Shown: positions 48,017 to 59,563 of the stretch, one piece after another
Position numbering within the stretch: the stretch's first letter is position 1
How the letters are laid out: the number at the start of each line of letters is the position of its first letter
From: Combretum micranthum
Lineage: Eukaryota > Streptophyta > Magnoliopsida > Myrtales > Combretaceae
Assembly: GCA_024138025.1 (NCBI GenBank)
Contig: JAMXBD010000361.1
Span: 992,001-1,056,000 of the forward strand
DNA length: 64,000 nucleotides
Direction: 5' to 3'
Notes under the pieces: model-generated
Seen by the model: the letters and a program-made list of their open reading frames with translations, nothing else
The model's database searches: none
Told to the model about the DNA's origin: nothing
Made by a program: the position numbers and the translations under genes

Positions 48017-48389
48017 CAATTACAACTACTGTCAAGCTGGAAGGTCCCCTCTTATCAACTATGACCTTCTAAATGACCCGGACAAGGTAGCTGAAGATGT
48101 TCTCATGGCATTCAAGACATCCCTATGGTTTTGGATGACTGAACAATCTCCAAAACCTTCTTGCCACAACGTCATTGTTGGTTCATTTAAACCAAGTGAC
48201 GCGGATAAAGCTGCCAATCGCTTGCCTGGATATGGACTTATCACCAACATCATTAATGGGGGACTTGAATGTGGTCATGGCTATGATGAAAGAGTTGATG
48301 ATAGGATTAAGTTCTATGAAAGATACTGCAATGAGTTCGGAATTGGATATGGTGAGAATTTGGATTGTTATAATCAGAAGCCTTACTAA
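48017..48389 (+). CDS. Chitinase exon 3: C-terminal half of GH19
   Basis: The first base completes the histidine codon begun in exon 2, giving the family's substrate-binding segment NYNYxxxGR. The usual glycine after NYNY is cysteine here (NYNYC). Then [52 protein letters not shown] and [20 protein letters not shown] to the stop at 48387. It ends at the last conserved cysteine plus six residues, with no vacuolar propeptide. The paired conserved cysteines of the domain are present. Confidence 0.9.
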
Positions 48390-48500
48390 ATCCGAAGCAG
48401 TTACATGAATCGTTAAAGTGCTTCTTTATGTAATAAGAATAGTCAAGTTGAGGATACTACAAGCCGTTAGTTTGTCCATCCCCTCAACTTGTGATAAAAA

Positions 48501-48516
48501 AATAAACTAAAATAAA
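48501..48516 (+). terminator. Probable polyadenylation signal of the chitinase gene
   Basis: AATAAA (48501-48506) and a second AATAAA a few bases on lie about 110 bp after the stop codon, a usual distance for plant 3' ends. Confidence 0.4.
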
Positions 48517-49124
48517 GGGTGCGTCAGCAGTTTATGTAAAGAGCATCTTTGTCTTTTTCTTTTTTCATTTTACCATCTTATTTTTATCGTTTTTAAATAG
48601 ATATTTATTATAAAAACATAAATACAAATAAAAAATAAATATTTTTACTAATAAACATATCAAATAGATGATACAAATAAGATAAAGAGGATGATTTTAC
48701 TTATTAGAGTATAATAATGTGAATCACATTCATAATAATAACAATAAAAGAAATCCTTATTAATTATAATTTTACTTTTTTTTGGCCAATTAATTATGAT
48801 TTTACTTAAGGAAAATTGAAATACTTATTCTCTTTATAGTTTTTACACTAACAGCGGACGATTTCATTATCAGTGTAAGAATCATATATAGTATATATCT
48901 TTTTAAGTAAAACAAATAATATGACAAATAAAATTCATTATAGAAAGAATCGACATATTTTTAATGTCCTTGTGGTTGAGTTTAAAAACAAAAGAAACGC
49001 AAATTTCAAACAATTAACTACATCTATAACTATTTGCTAGGTTACGAACTTAATTGACATGCCAATTGGTGACGTTCACCTGCATGGCGAGATATTGTAA
49101 TATAAATTTGGGTTAATTACAAAA
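48517..49124. other. Downstream spacer
   Basis: AT-rich non-coding DNA between the chitinase 3' end and the foldback element. Nothing recognised. Confidence 0.5.
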
Positions 49125-49508
49125 ATCTTACATGTGTTTTGATTAATTTACAAGCACATTACTTGTATTATTATTATTTTTTTTTTTTACAAATAGATGA
49201 GTCGAGTTTCATACAAAAGTGTTAATATTATTTAATAAATTTAGAATGACATGTGTCAATATTTTATTGATCATAAAAATTAATTTCATATTTTTTTTCA
49301 ATTTTCACATTTTAAAAAAAATAATTTTTAATATTTTATTCATTTAATTTTATTTATTAATTTTTTATACTAATAAAACTTTAACACATATCTCTTTAAT
49401 AGTAATTAATTATATTAATATTTTTTTTTATGAAACCCAATTCACCTACTTGTTAATAAAATTAACACAGATCATGGTTTGTAAATTGACCAAAACACTA
49501 TGTACGTG
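49125..49508. mobile_element. Foldback/MITE-like element, about 385 bp
   Basis: Left-arm sequence CATGTGTTTTGATTAATTTA (from 49131) is matched in inverse by TTGTAAATTGACCAAAACAC (ending about 49499). Further in, ACAAATAGATGAGTCGAGTT pairs with TATGAAACCCAATTCACCTA. The arms are about 80 bp each around an AT-rich centre. No target duplication could be fixed. Confidence 0.55.
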
Positions 49509-49810
49509 TCGAAATATGTGAAATGTGTATATACTGTTTTTGTTTCTTACATGGCATATCCCATGCTACCAATTATGATTGATAATTAAAAAGAAAGAAA
49601 AGATCATTCAGTATAATTAGTGAGTAAATATCAATAAAACTTTGACATATGACAATGTTCATAAAATATAAATGATAGTTCTATTTTTAAAAATCTCCTA
49701 ATTACTTCTATTGTATTTTTAAATGTGATTGATACTTACCTATTATGTACATTTATTTATATATACAAGGTATGTAATGCGGATGGATATCTCTCCCAAT
49801 GGGCCAACTT

Positions 49811-49815
<5 letters not shown>

Positions 49816-49863
<48 letters not shown>
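49816..49863. repeat. Uninterrupted run of 48 guanines
   Basis: 48 consecutive G, followed by TGGGGTG. Such long G homopolymers are rare in plant DNA. It may be a real G-quadruplex-prone tract or a sequencing artefact. A 63-codon frame through it is meaningless. Confidence 0.95.
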
Positions 49864-49864
<1 letters not shown>

Positions 49865-50309
49865 GGGGTGTTTTGTAATTCAAGTTGCAGCCATATATGA
49901 TGGAAATAGTGAATGAAAGTATAAAGGAGGAGTGGAATACATTATGTGTATGAGTACAAATTGAGTGTTATATGCACCACAAGGCCTAATAGTGGGTCAC
50001 ATGAGGTGATTAAGCCGTTGGGGCAATCAAAGCTTATGCCTAGTGGGTACTACAATAGGCCCTTAGGGCGGTAAATAGTTGCCCAAATAATAAATGTTGA
50101 CATGTGGTTTAAAGCCTCTATAGAAGTTTGGAAAAGCCTACTAAAATTCCTTTACAAGACTCCATTGAAGTGGAATAAATTGTCCTAGGTTTTCATTCTT
50201 ATTGTGGCCACGACTATCCTAAAAAGAGGTTAATAAACCTCTATTGGAATAGGTTTGACCACCCTAATATAGTCGTCCCAATACAGCCAATCCAGCATTA
50301 CAACTTGTA
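49864..50309. other. Unassigned stretch
   Basis: Less AT-rich than its surroundings, with no open frame and no element recognised. Confidence 0.4.
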
Positions 50310-51771
50310 TTGAAGTTAAAAAGTATGTTTTCTAAATGGGCTTTCTCAAGATCCAAATTTTAAAAATTACTTTTTGATAGAAACAAATTGGATCTTGTTT
50401 TATTCAACACTTTTCCTTAAAATATCAATGTAGCAAGTCTTTCATGCATGAAAACAAGTAACTATGTCATTTAAATACTCTAAACAAATAGATCTACTAT
50501 ACTACTCAATGTTATAAATGTAAATCATCATGAGCAATATGTAGGAAAGAGTATAATGGAAATATAAGCATAAAAACTTCATAAGAGAAATATATAATAA
50601 TAATATAGCAAAATACTATATATCAACTTCAATAGTAAGATCACACATTTATGGTAAGAATATCATGTTCTAGTGGTTCCATATCCCTAGCATGAACTCA
50701 CGGGGATTTTAGTGGAACCACACATGTATACATTGCCATTACATGTGTTTATAGTGGTAGGAAAAGATCTATTATCTATTTATGTTAGAGAAGAAAAACT
50801 TGAAGTAAAAAAGAAATTGTGTGTATGTGTGTGTGTGGGGCAAGGCTCACAGCAAGGAGGAGTGGAGAGGGAGAGAAAAAGAAACTTCCAAAAGTTGGTT
50901 TTGTGAGAAAATGAAAAGAATGAAAAAGTGAAAGGTGAAAGAGATATTATATAGGAAAGGAATTAAGGTTTTGTATGAGTAATTTATTTAAAAAAACTTC
51001 AAACAAATTGGAGAGAGAGGAAGCAAGGCCTTCGGTCCTTGTGGAGGAAGAAAGGGGAAGTTTTGATTTTATTTAGTAACTTTAAGTACTAAAATATATT
51101 GGAAAAGTAAATTTGTAAGAAAGTGATGTAAAATTGTAAGAATAAGTTGTAAGGATATAAAAATAGAGTATGAGTGGTTGTACTTGATGAATAGTATAAA
51201 AGAAAATAAAAAGTTGATTAGACACTTAAATTACTAGTAGTAAAGAAAATACGATAAAAAGCTTATAACTATAACCTTTATAATCCGAAAAATTATATAA
51301 TTAAAATATTTAGAAATATTATGAAATTAAAAATCTAACGGTACTAATATCGCATATTTAATATCCCAAGCCCTATGACACGCTTTTCGAGATTTGTATT
51401 AGATTATGCTCAAAATAGGTCGAAAATTCACCAATCGGATATTGTTTAGCATTCTAATATTAATATGAGTCAATCTACACTTCTCATTCATATTTTGACT
51501 CCTTGGTTTGAGAACCTGGGATTGTCAGATCTAAACTGCTAGGGTTTTTTGAGATTTCATTAACTCAGGGTTTCCGATTGACTTTTCGATTTAGAGTCTT
51601 ACTTCGGAGTTAACTCGTTTTTTATTCTTTTGAGGTTTCCTTCATGATATTGTCGGACATAGGATTTCTAGATCCGATTGGTCCAAAGATATTCTTTTAG
51701 GATTTTGGTTTCCGGTTTTAAATCTTTCCTGAAATCGAACTCGGGTTTACTAAAAAAACGAAGGTTTACAA
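50310..51771 (-). mobile_element. Partial copy of the long-LTR family
   Basis: The right part matches 62380-63127 in order: a TATTATATAGGAAAGG box (50945), AAATTGTAAGAATAAGTTGTA, AATAGTATAAAAGAAAATA, CTAACGGTACTAATATCG, a CGAGATTTGTATTAGATTAT region and the end GAAGGTTTACA (51771). ATTAC follows the right end. No start with TGTCATGCCC was found on the left, so the copy is truncated there; the left limit is approximate. More diverged than the complete copies. Confidence 0.55.
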
Positions 51772-52419
51772 TTACAAACCAAAAATTCTAGGTACCATGA
51801 ACTAAACTTACCCCTCATAACTTTGTACATAAGTTTCATCATTGTTTAAGTAGCCGCGATTAGCAGCAACACATGGTACACATATTCACTTTTTATACCC
51901 GTTTAACTATAATACCATGTGAGGTTTTTATAGTATAGTATGAAATATATCTTAATTACTTTTAATAGATCAAGCATCGATGAATTATAAATGATTAAAG
52001 ACATTTACCTTGGTACATACTATGTATCAACTTTAATTTTCAACTTGAAAATCTTATGTCTTTATTTACTTGCATCATAAATATACCTTATATTTAATAG
52101 AAAGCTTCAGAAACCACAAGTTAATTTCTCTTAATAATTTAGAATTGTTGTGTGAAAGCATGGTATATGGTAGAATGATAAGCAAAACACCAATTAGGAA
52201 ACATAAACAATAATTAGTGGAAAAGGGATAAAGGAAAGTTTACCTAACATTTGCATAAAAAACCCTCAATTTGAGAAAAAGAAAAATCGATATTCAAAAT
52301 GGAAGATAACAATCACCTGCATTATGGGAGAGCCAAAATGTTAATGATATAATTTTACAATAAAACTTTGATGCATGTACGGCAACAAGTTCATAAATGG
52401 AAAGATGAAGGTTGAAGTG
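51772..52419. other. Spacer left of the Tat-like element
   Basis: No gene recognised. The last five bases (AAGTG, 52415-52419) are the left target duplication of the element at 52420. Confidence 0.6.
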
Positions 52420-53239
52420 TGTATGGTGGGGTTACTACAGCTGGTCGATCATGTGCGATAGACATAGTGGTCAACCTGAGAGAAGTCCTGAATTGATGAC
52501 ACATGTAGGATGTCACATAGAGAAGTGTAGGAGGAGGAGTAGGAAAACTCGGTTTCTCGAGTGCGCAAGTGGACAAAAGATCAAATTGGATAGATTCAAT
52601 TGTTCTTAACTTATTCTTCGTAGAATATATGTTTTGATCTTTCATGGAGATGTTTTAGCAGAGTATCTGTGTTGCTTTCAATCTTAGCAATCTGTCGAAT
52701 GCCCCTAAATGAGAGAAGAAACATCCTATTTATAGATATTGAAGGCTAATGCCGTTAGATGAATCTGGATGGATGGTTGAGATGAAGCATTGCTTACAAT
52801 CATGGGATCTCTTTCATGAATCCAACAACCAGAATCCATCTCTTCTTTTATATATGTTGGCATGAGCTTTGGATATAGGCTTAGAATAAAATGAGGGCTT
52901 TTATAATAAAAATGGAGCTCATTTTCTTATTAAAATTTCCCATCTTTAATATAAAATAGAAATAGGCTCATTTTATTCCAATAAGCCATATTGTAGCCAA
53001 ATAAAGTCTAAATTAACCCATGAAGCTGTTTTTGGAGTCTATTTTTCATGCACAAGAAATCGAATAAAGCCGAGAGCGGAATAAATCGGTCCGATGATCC
53101 CTGTTCCGAGCCTACTAAGCCAAATCTCGCTATGACATCCTTTATTAAATCGATCTTCAAAGCCCTGTCACTAGCCAAGAAGATTGGCCCGTAGCATTAG
53201 ATTGGGCTAAAAGCCCAATTACCGAAATGACCCTCCACA
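52420..53239 (-). repeat. 3' LTR of the Tat-like element
   Basis: 820 bp, starting TGTATGGTGGGG and ending CCCTCCACA on the plus strand. It matches the other LTR almost base for base in long blocks (GGTCGATCA-GTGCGATAGAC, AGAGAAGTCCTGAA, TCTTAGCAATCTG, AATAAAATGAGGGCTTTTAT). It contains the undisturbed site (CCAGAATCCATCTCTTC, about 52840) where the other LTR carries a nested insertion. The frames 52391-52645 and 52412-52609 are chance frames. Confidence 0.8.
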
Positions 53240-53252
53240 TTTTGCCTCCTGA
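53240..53252 (-). other. Polypurine tract of the Tat-like element
   Basis: On the minus strand TCAGGAGGCAAAA directly precedes the 3' LTR, where plus-strand DNA synthesis is primed. Confidence 0.5.
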
Positions 53253-53784
53253 CCAAAAGCTCCTTTAGCAAAGTCATAAAAGGGGTTTTGGGCATTTCAT
53301 TATGTAGATATTCTCTTCACAGTTGTTGTAGAACACTAATAAGAAGTTGCACTAGACATGAAGTTTTGTACTGCATTGATATAGCCAATACTTCTTATAT
53401 TTGTCAATGAACCAAACTTGTTATATTCGTGGATGAAGTAAAGTGAGTTAAAGTAGTCTTCTTCAAACTTGTTGTAGAATATTTGATGAAGAAAATTTTT
53501 TGTTGCATAAGCACTTAGATTACTGAGTAGACCAATATGTCTTAGGATTTCTTTTATAGATTGAAGTAACATGAAATATCCTTCTTTTTCAAACTGTTGT
53601 TGAGAGATTCATTTTGTTGCATTTATTTCATATTGCAACTTTATGATGATCATCTTGTCTTCTTCTTCTTTTCTTTTTATAATGCTTAATATTCAAATGA
53701 AAGCATTAAGATAAGCTCCAAAGCATAACAGTAAATGGGGAAGATGCTGTTGCGTAAGTGATGTGAAGCTCCGGAGCGTCGCAT
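53253..53784. other. Internal sequence of the Tat-like element, unassigned
   Basis: Between polypurine tract and the 46-bp array. A 78-codon minus-strand frame (53336-53572) has no recognised domain. Confidence 0.45.
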
Positions 53785-54462
53785 AAGTAACCACCATAGC
53801 TTTTGTAACTGCCATTTTCTTTTATTCCTTCTGTAACCGCCATAGCTTTTGTAACTACCATTTTCTTTTATTCCTTTTGTAATCGTTGTACATTTTGTAA
53901 CTGCCATTTTTTTTATTCCTTTTGTAACTGCCATAGCTTTTGTAACTACCATTTTCTTTTATTCCTTTTGTAATCGCCGTACATTTTCTAACTGCCATTT
54001 TCTTTTATTCCTTTTGTAACCACCATAGCTTTCATAATTGCTATTTTTTTATTCCTTCTATAACTGCCATAGCTTTTGTAACTGTCATTTTCTTTTATTT
54101 ATTTTTGTAGCCGCCATACCTTTTGTAATTGCCATTTTCTTTAATTCATTTTGTAATCGCCCTACCTTTTGTAACTGCCATTTTCTTTTATTCCTTTTGT
54201 AACCACTGTAGTGACCGCCATTTTCTTTTATTCCTTTTGTAACCGCCATACCTTTTGTAACTATCATTTTCTTTTATTGCTTTTGTAACCGCCATACCTT
54301 TTGTAATTGAAATTTTCTTTTATTCTTTTGTAACTGCCATAGCTTTTGTAACTTTCATTTTTTTTCATTCCTTTTGTAACCGCCATACATTTTCTAACTG
54401 CCATTTTCTTTTATTCTTTTTGTAACCGTCATAGCTTTTGTAACTACCATTTTCTTTTATTC
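53785..54462 (-). repeat. 46-bp tandem array, about 15 units
   Basis: The unit reads, on the plus strand, AACTGCCATTTTCTTTTATT then CCTTTTGTAACCGCCATAGC and TTTTGT. Units differ by point changes and small deletions. 46 is not a multiple of three, so the translated repeats (VTKGIKENG, MAVTKG) change frame from unit to unit, and the minus-strand frames at 53686-53952 and 54085-54267 are not real genes. Tandem arrays between pol and the 3' LTR are known in Tat/Ogre-type elements. Confidence 0.85.
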
Positions 54463-56272
54463 CTTTTTTTTTTCCTTATAAAAACCTAACAACATTCATT
54501 GTTTGGTACAGCTTCAGGAGAAGCAATAGCTAGAAGACTGCATTATCGAAAAAATGCTAGACTCCACCTCGCAGGTCATAACCAGAGCACTAGGCATCTG
54601 CAGGCTTTACAAGTCATCGATGACACTATTTCATCTCTTTAATTGAAAGGATGCAACACAATCATCCTTCTCTAGCATTTTCAACAAGACGAATTAAGCT
54701 ATCTTCGACAGCTTACATATAGAGATACGATCCTTGGAAATAAGAAAATTCTAAACTAGAAATTGAGTAGACTTAAGACATACGTAGAGCTAAGGATTCC
54801 AATTTTGAGTACTTTGGTCAATTGTACAGTAATTCACTTGCTCTCAAGTTAAGGCAATCTCTAGTGGCTTATCTTGACAAATTCATCTTTCACCAGTAGG
54901 AGGTCATTCCACCAAAGATAGAAGAGGTATACCATGTGGAATTTATTATTATTATTATTATTCTCCCTCTATTGACGATAATTTTTCCTTGTTTTTATTA
55001 TGATTTGATTTTGTTTTTTTTATATATTTTCTTTTTAACTTGTTATGTTGCAGGTTGATAAGACTTCGTTTTGTGGTTTGTGGGCTTCATAATGGGCTCA
55101 AATGTTGACTTAGCTCTCCCATTCTCTGCTAGACTTGGCATGGGCCCATGACTAGACTTGTGTCGCTTTGGCACTCAACCTCTAGCATGGGCCCATGAGT
55201 GGACTTGTGTTATTCTTGCACCCGGCCTCTTCTAACTTTGATATGGGTCGATTCTACTTTCCCGTTATCTTCTAAACTTGATAAAGGCCCATTAATAATC
55301 TTGTGTCACTCTAGCACCGACCTATTGGCATGGCCCAAGAGTGAACTTGAGTTATTCTTGTGCCTGATCTCTTCTAGATTTGATATGGGTCCACATGCGC
55401 CTATACAGCTGCTCCATATTCAATTGTACCTCCTAAACTCAATCATCAAAGACTAGTCTTCATGGGTATTGTACATAGTCGAAAATCTCAATATAGTTAG
55501 AAGCATTATCATTCTACTATCGAAGATTAATTCTATCAGTGAAGCAAATCAATTCGTCAATAAAAATTTGTTCTCCATTATGTTGGTAGCACTCCATAAG
55601 CAAACTATTGATGTTTTGTCAACTAAGTGTCAACATTTCATTAGGGGAGTTGGAATAACCTTAATGTCACCTCCACTTTCCTATTGTAATACTTAGTCAA
55701 ATGAGGCTCTGTACCTGAAAAGCCAGGAAAGCACACTAGTTGAAAGTAAGCAAACATGCTACACTCACCCATCAAGCATACTCTAAAATTTGTCACCAAT
55801 ACTGGGTGACATGGTAGCTTTCAAGGTATTGGGAAGTTATGTCCACCATCATCAATTGAACATCGCACTTGCATGTGTGTATCGACTCCTTATCATAATG
55901 TGTTGTTCTCTTCGCGTTCGAGGTGCATTACCTATGAGTACCAATATAGGTATATCACTTCAGCATGCTTTACTCTCAAGTGCTTACGTCAAGTGATTGT
56001 TCTCCAAGAGAGGTATATTTCCTGTAGTAATCACATTCAAGAAAACCTCAAAAGGCTCATGTATCAACTTCTTCTCCCCTAGTTGATGGCATATCATTAT
56101 ATGATGGGGCAGTAACTCATACCATGATATCACTTATAGTTTCTGCATTCGTAGAGTTACTTCAACTCTTGAGGTCATATGATATAAGATTATAGATGTC
56201 ATGCCTGTCATGGGTTCACTCCGAGATTACAGGCCGACTGTACTTTAATCACATGATTATAATAAGTTGTAG
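54463..56272. other. Internal sequence of the Tat-like element, possible captured segment and diverged repeats
   Basis: 54500-55055 has balanced composition and includes an intron-like stretch (ATT run, T-rich tract, TTATGTTGCAG|GTTG at about 55052), which could be a captured host gene fragment; no domain was recognised. At 55128-55395 diverged repeats of a CATGGGCCCATGAGTGGACT motif with TTGTGTTATTCTTGC occur three or four times. The frames 55199-55456, 55469-55696 and 55790-56082 show no family. Confidence 0.35.
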
Positions 56273-57316
56273 AGAGGGGCATTGCACATAGTGCATACTT
56301 AAAAGGAGATGCTTCTACTGAACGGTTATGACGATCATGAAGTGATCATTTTGATCAATCATGAATGAGGTCGATTTGACCTTGTTTTTGCAAAATGGCG
56401 TTACGGTTGTTGGGCCTACTGTGGAGTTGCTTCAACTCATCACAGTTGAGATCACTTCGATCTTGTAAACGATGTAACAGAAAAGAGGATTGCACCCGTC
56501 GCATGCTTAAGAGCAGATGCTTCTACCAAGCGATAGCGACTTCGACCAAGCGATAACAACTACCATGAAGTAATTGCTTCAAGCAACCATGGATGAGGTC
56601 GCTTCGACCTTGGTTCTGCGAAACGACATTACAGCTACCAAACCTACTATGGAGTCGCTTTGACTCATCACAACTGTAATGACTTCAGTCTTGTAAATGA
56701 TGTTGCAGAAATGGGTATTGCACTCGTCGCATGCTCAGGAGCAGATGCTTCTACCAAGCTATAGTAACTACCATAGAGTGATCGCTTCGATCAACCATGG
56801 ATGAGATCACTTCGACATCAATTCTGCGAATGGCATTATGGTTGCCAAGCCTGTTATGGAGCCACCTCGACTCATCATAGCTATGGTCACTTCGATCTCA
56901 TAAATGATGTTGCAGAAATGGGTATTACACTCATCGCATGCTTAGGAGCAGATGCTTCTATCAAGCAATAGCGACTACCATGGAGTGATCGCTTCAATCA
57001 ATCATGGATAAGATCACTTCGACCTCAATTCTACGAAACGACGTTATGATTGTCAAGCCTGCTATGGATTCGATTCGACTCATCACAGCTATGATTACTT
57101 CGATCTCGTAAATGATGTTGCATAAATGGGTATTATACCCATCGCATGTCAGAAGCAGATGCTTCTACCAAGCGATAGCGACTACCATGGAGTGATTACT
57201 TTGATCAACCATGGATGAGATCACTTCAACCTCAATTCTGCGAAATGATGTTACGGCTGCTAAGCCTACTGTGGAGTCGCTTCAACTCATCATAGTTGAG
57301 ATTGCTTGGATCCCAA
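56273..57316 (-). repeat. 208-bp tandem array, five units
   Basis: Units start at about 56273, 56481, 56709, 56916 and 57124, giving periods of 208, 228, 207 and 208 bp. Each contains GCATGCT-AGGAGCAGATGC, CTTCTACCAAGCGATAG and ATGGATGAGATCACTTCGAC in the same order. The longer unit has an internal 20-bp duplication. The length is close to that of satellite monomers. The array lies between the gag relic and the captured-like segment. Confidence 0.85.
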
Positions 57317-57539
57317 GTGAAGCACACTGGAAAAATATATTTATACACCATGTGCTTATCAGAAGTGGTTTAAACATAAGTACAAGCAACTAAGAAGAAG
57401 ATGAACAAGAAGGGAAAGGAAAAAAAAATATTGAATTATCATTATTGTTTACTTTATTTCTCTTCCCTATTATAAAATGGGGATAAGTAATAGACAACTT
57501 TTGCATCTAGTACACAATTGATATTACTTTAAAAAAAAA

Positions 57540-58960
57540 CTATTCATTATTTGTGCCTTCATTATCCATCATTTGCACATTGCGAGCTTTTTCATTAAAA
57601 ATCCTCTTCATCATCCGACAATCTTTTGTTGGGTGTCCTACTATCCTATGGAACCTACAAAACTTTGCATCTCCTTTCTCTTATGTAGTGGGTTCCCGCT
57701 CAACCCTTGGTAATTTGAGAAAACCATCCTTTAACCATAGGTTAAGATAGAATGAACTTTATTCATGGCACATGGGAAAGGTAAAAATTCCTGAGCACCA
57801 TCTCTTCTGGGTTTCTTGCTACCTTGGAAGCTTCTCCCTTGAGTAGTGCTCACTGATGGTTGTCGCTTCTTATTTGGATTACCTCTTTGTTTGATAAGCA
57901 AATTGTTTGTCCTTCGAGCATTCTCCACCAACATCTAGAATGACTTAAGTGACAAATTCTCCAAATGCACAATATACTCTGGATGCAGATTTTGACAAGT
58001 TCACTTTTGTCACACATATCCTGAATATCCAAGGAGTGTTCGCTGAAACGCTTAATGTACTCCATAAGATCTTCCTTTTGGCATTGTCGGATACGCCCCA
58101 TGTCGATCAACATCACTTGTTCTTGAGTTTCAAAGAATTTCTCAAGAAACATCCTACACATAGTCCCCCATGAATCAATAGAGTCGGGGGTAAGATCGAC
58201 ATACCAGGTGTATGCCTTTTTTGTTAAGAACTTAGAAAATTCCTTGAGCTTCAGGTCATCATCAAGTCCATATACTTCAAGAATCTCCATGAACTTAATA
58301 AGGTACTCCTTAGCACTACCTTATTTCCCATTGAATTTGATAAATTTTGGACTAATGTAGTCCTTGGGATAAGGTTTTTTTGCAATCCTTTATAGGTATG
58401 GAAGCTTCATATTGATGACACTAGCAGTACACGCAGCTCACACATGTCTTATGCACTTTTCAAGGTCTTCCTTCATCACATATGAAGCAAAAGCAAATGA
58501 TGTATTAACTCCCACTTGAGGAGTTAGAGTAATGCCACGAGGCACAGCTATGCCAATCGTAAGTGGTTGGACATTGCATCCAAAGGAAGAGGAACCTTCG
58601 AGATGGACCCTTGCCCCTTCTCCGACAGCAGGCATGGGATCTCTCGGAATTGGAGGTAATAAAGGCTGTAATAGCTGTAGTGGCTCTTGCTGATGTCCTC
58701 CCTCATTTTCAGCAGCAGGAATAGTAGTTTGCTTAGGTTTAGCATCATATAGGGTCTCATGGTAAGTACCCTATGAAATAGTAATAGCTGGCACAGTACC
58801 ACCCACTTGCATGCCTGGTGTAAGGAAAGTTATCCTAGGAAGTGAACTTCCCAGTACCGTAGCAGCTTCTACCATACTAGATAGGAATTGCTTAAAAGCA
58901 TTCAGAATTTGATTGATAGCCTAAGTATTTTCCTACATAGTGTGTATCATGAGCACAATA
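57540..58960 (-). pseudogene. Ty3/gypsy gag relic (Retrotrans_gag)
   Basis: Capsid protein of the Tat-like element. Minus-strand reading gives YISPKFIKFNGK, then EVYGLDDDLKLKEFSKFLTK, AYTWYVDLTPDSIDSWGTMC, FLEKFFETQEQV, KEDLMEYIKRFSEHSLDIQD and ENARRTNN. It ends with a degenerate GNPLHKRKEMQSFVGSIGxW, corresponding to a CCHC-like FHR-GHPT segment in relatives. Stops lie near 58438 and 58320, and a frameshift near 57950 splits the core. The open part is 57850-58290 (146 codons). The upstream part (58438-58800) is low in conservation. Plus-strand frames here are shadows. Confidence 0.7.
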
Positions 58961-59116
58961 TCAACCGCAAGAGATTGTACAGCCATAGTAGTGGCATTTT
59001 CATCTACAGTGTGAGTCTCCTCGACTACATTAAGATGATTCTCCTAATCTTGGGGGTTTGCTTCCTATCTTGTTCTTTTGCGTAGAGGTGTCATTCTTAT
59101 CAAGAACTTACTCTCA

Positions 59117-59134
59117 TCCCTAATGGAGTCGCCA
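59117..59134 (-). other. Primer-binding site, Arg-tRNA-like type
   Basis: On the minus strand TGGCGACTCCATTAGGGA, five bases inside the 5' LTR. The TGGCGACTC start is what I recall for Tat/Ogre elements, differing from the TGGTATCAGAGC type of the other elements in this window. Confidence 0.6.
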
Positions 59135-59563
59135 AATAATGTATGATGGCTTTACTACAACTAGTCGATCACGTGCGATAGACGTGGTGGTTAACTTGAG
59201 AGAAGTCCTGAACTGATGACATGTGTAAAATATTGCAGAGAGAAGCATGGGAGGAGGAACAAGAAAACCCGATTTCTTGAGTACGCAAGTATGACAGAAG
59301 ATCAAATCAGATAGATTCAATCATTCTTAACTTGTTCTTCGTAGAATATGTGTTTTAATCTTTCATGGGGATGTTTTAGTAGAGTATCTACGTTGCTTTC
59401 AATCTTAGCAATCTGCTGAATGCCCTCAAATGAGAGGAGAAACATCGTATTTATAGATATTGGAAGCTAGCAGTAGCCATTGGATAAATCTGGATGGATG
59501 ATTGAGATGAACCATTGCTTAAAACCATTGGATCTCTTTCGTGAATTCAATAGCCAGAATCTA

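Larger units (their letters stand above)
41614..48389 (+). pseudogene. Class I chitinase (GH19, hevein domain), frameshifted in exon 1
   Basis: A secreted endochitinase that binds chitin and hydrolyses its beta-1,4 links, typically in defence against fungi and insects. Three exons (41614-42099, 47054-47210, 48017-48389) join with GT-AG introns at the positions usual for plant class I genes. Order: signal peptide (1-20), hevein-type chitin-binding domain (about 21-60), proline-rich hinge (66-95), GH19 domain (to about 338). The two catalytic Glu (HETTG, then CYKEE 22 residues on, as in the family) are both encoded. One base is missing near 42055-42058 in RKR-EIAAF, giving an in-frame TAG at 42073 and a 153-residue product without the catalytic centre. 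All remaining exon sequence is open, so the break is very recent or a sequencing error. It lacks the usual C-terminal vacuolar extension (ends QKPY), suggesting secretion to the apoplast. Confidence 0.85.

Noticed and set aside
48059..48408. Frames 48059-48253 (-) and 48175-48408 (+)
   Set aside because: Both overlap chitinase exon 3 in other frames, where the correct frame is clearly conserved.
53686..54267. Minus-strand repeat proteins (VTKGIKENG repeats)
   Set aside because: The DNA unit is 46 bp, not a multiple of three, so the apparent protein repeat is a by-product of a tandem DNA array.
56273..57316. CRISPR-like repeat array
   Set aside because: Contiguous 208-bp monomers with no unique spacers, inside a plant retrotransposon; this is an ordinary tandem array.
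53240..57540. Hidden pol of the Tat-like element
   Set aside because: I looked on the minus strand for DSG, YxDD-type and integrase motifs and saw none; the region is tandem arrays and unassigned sequence.
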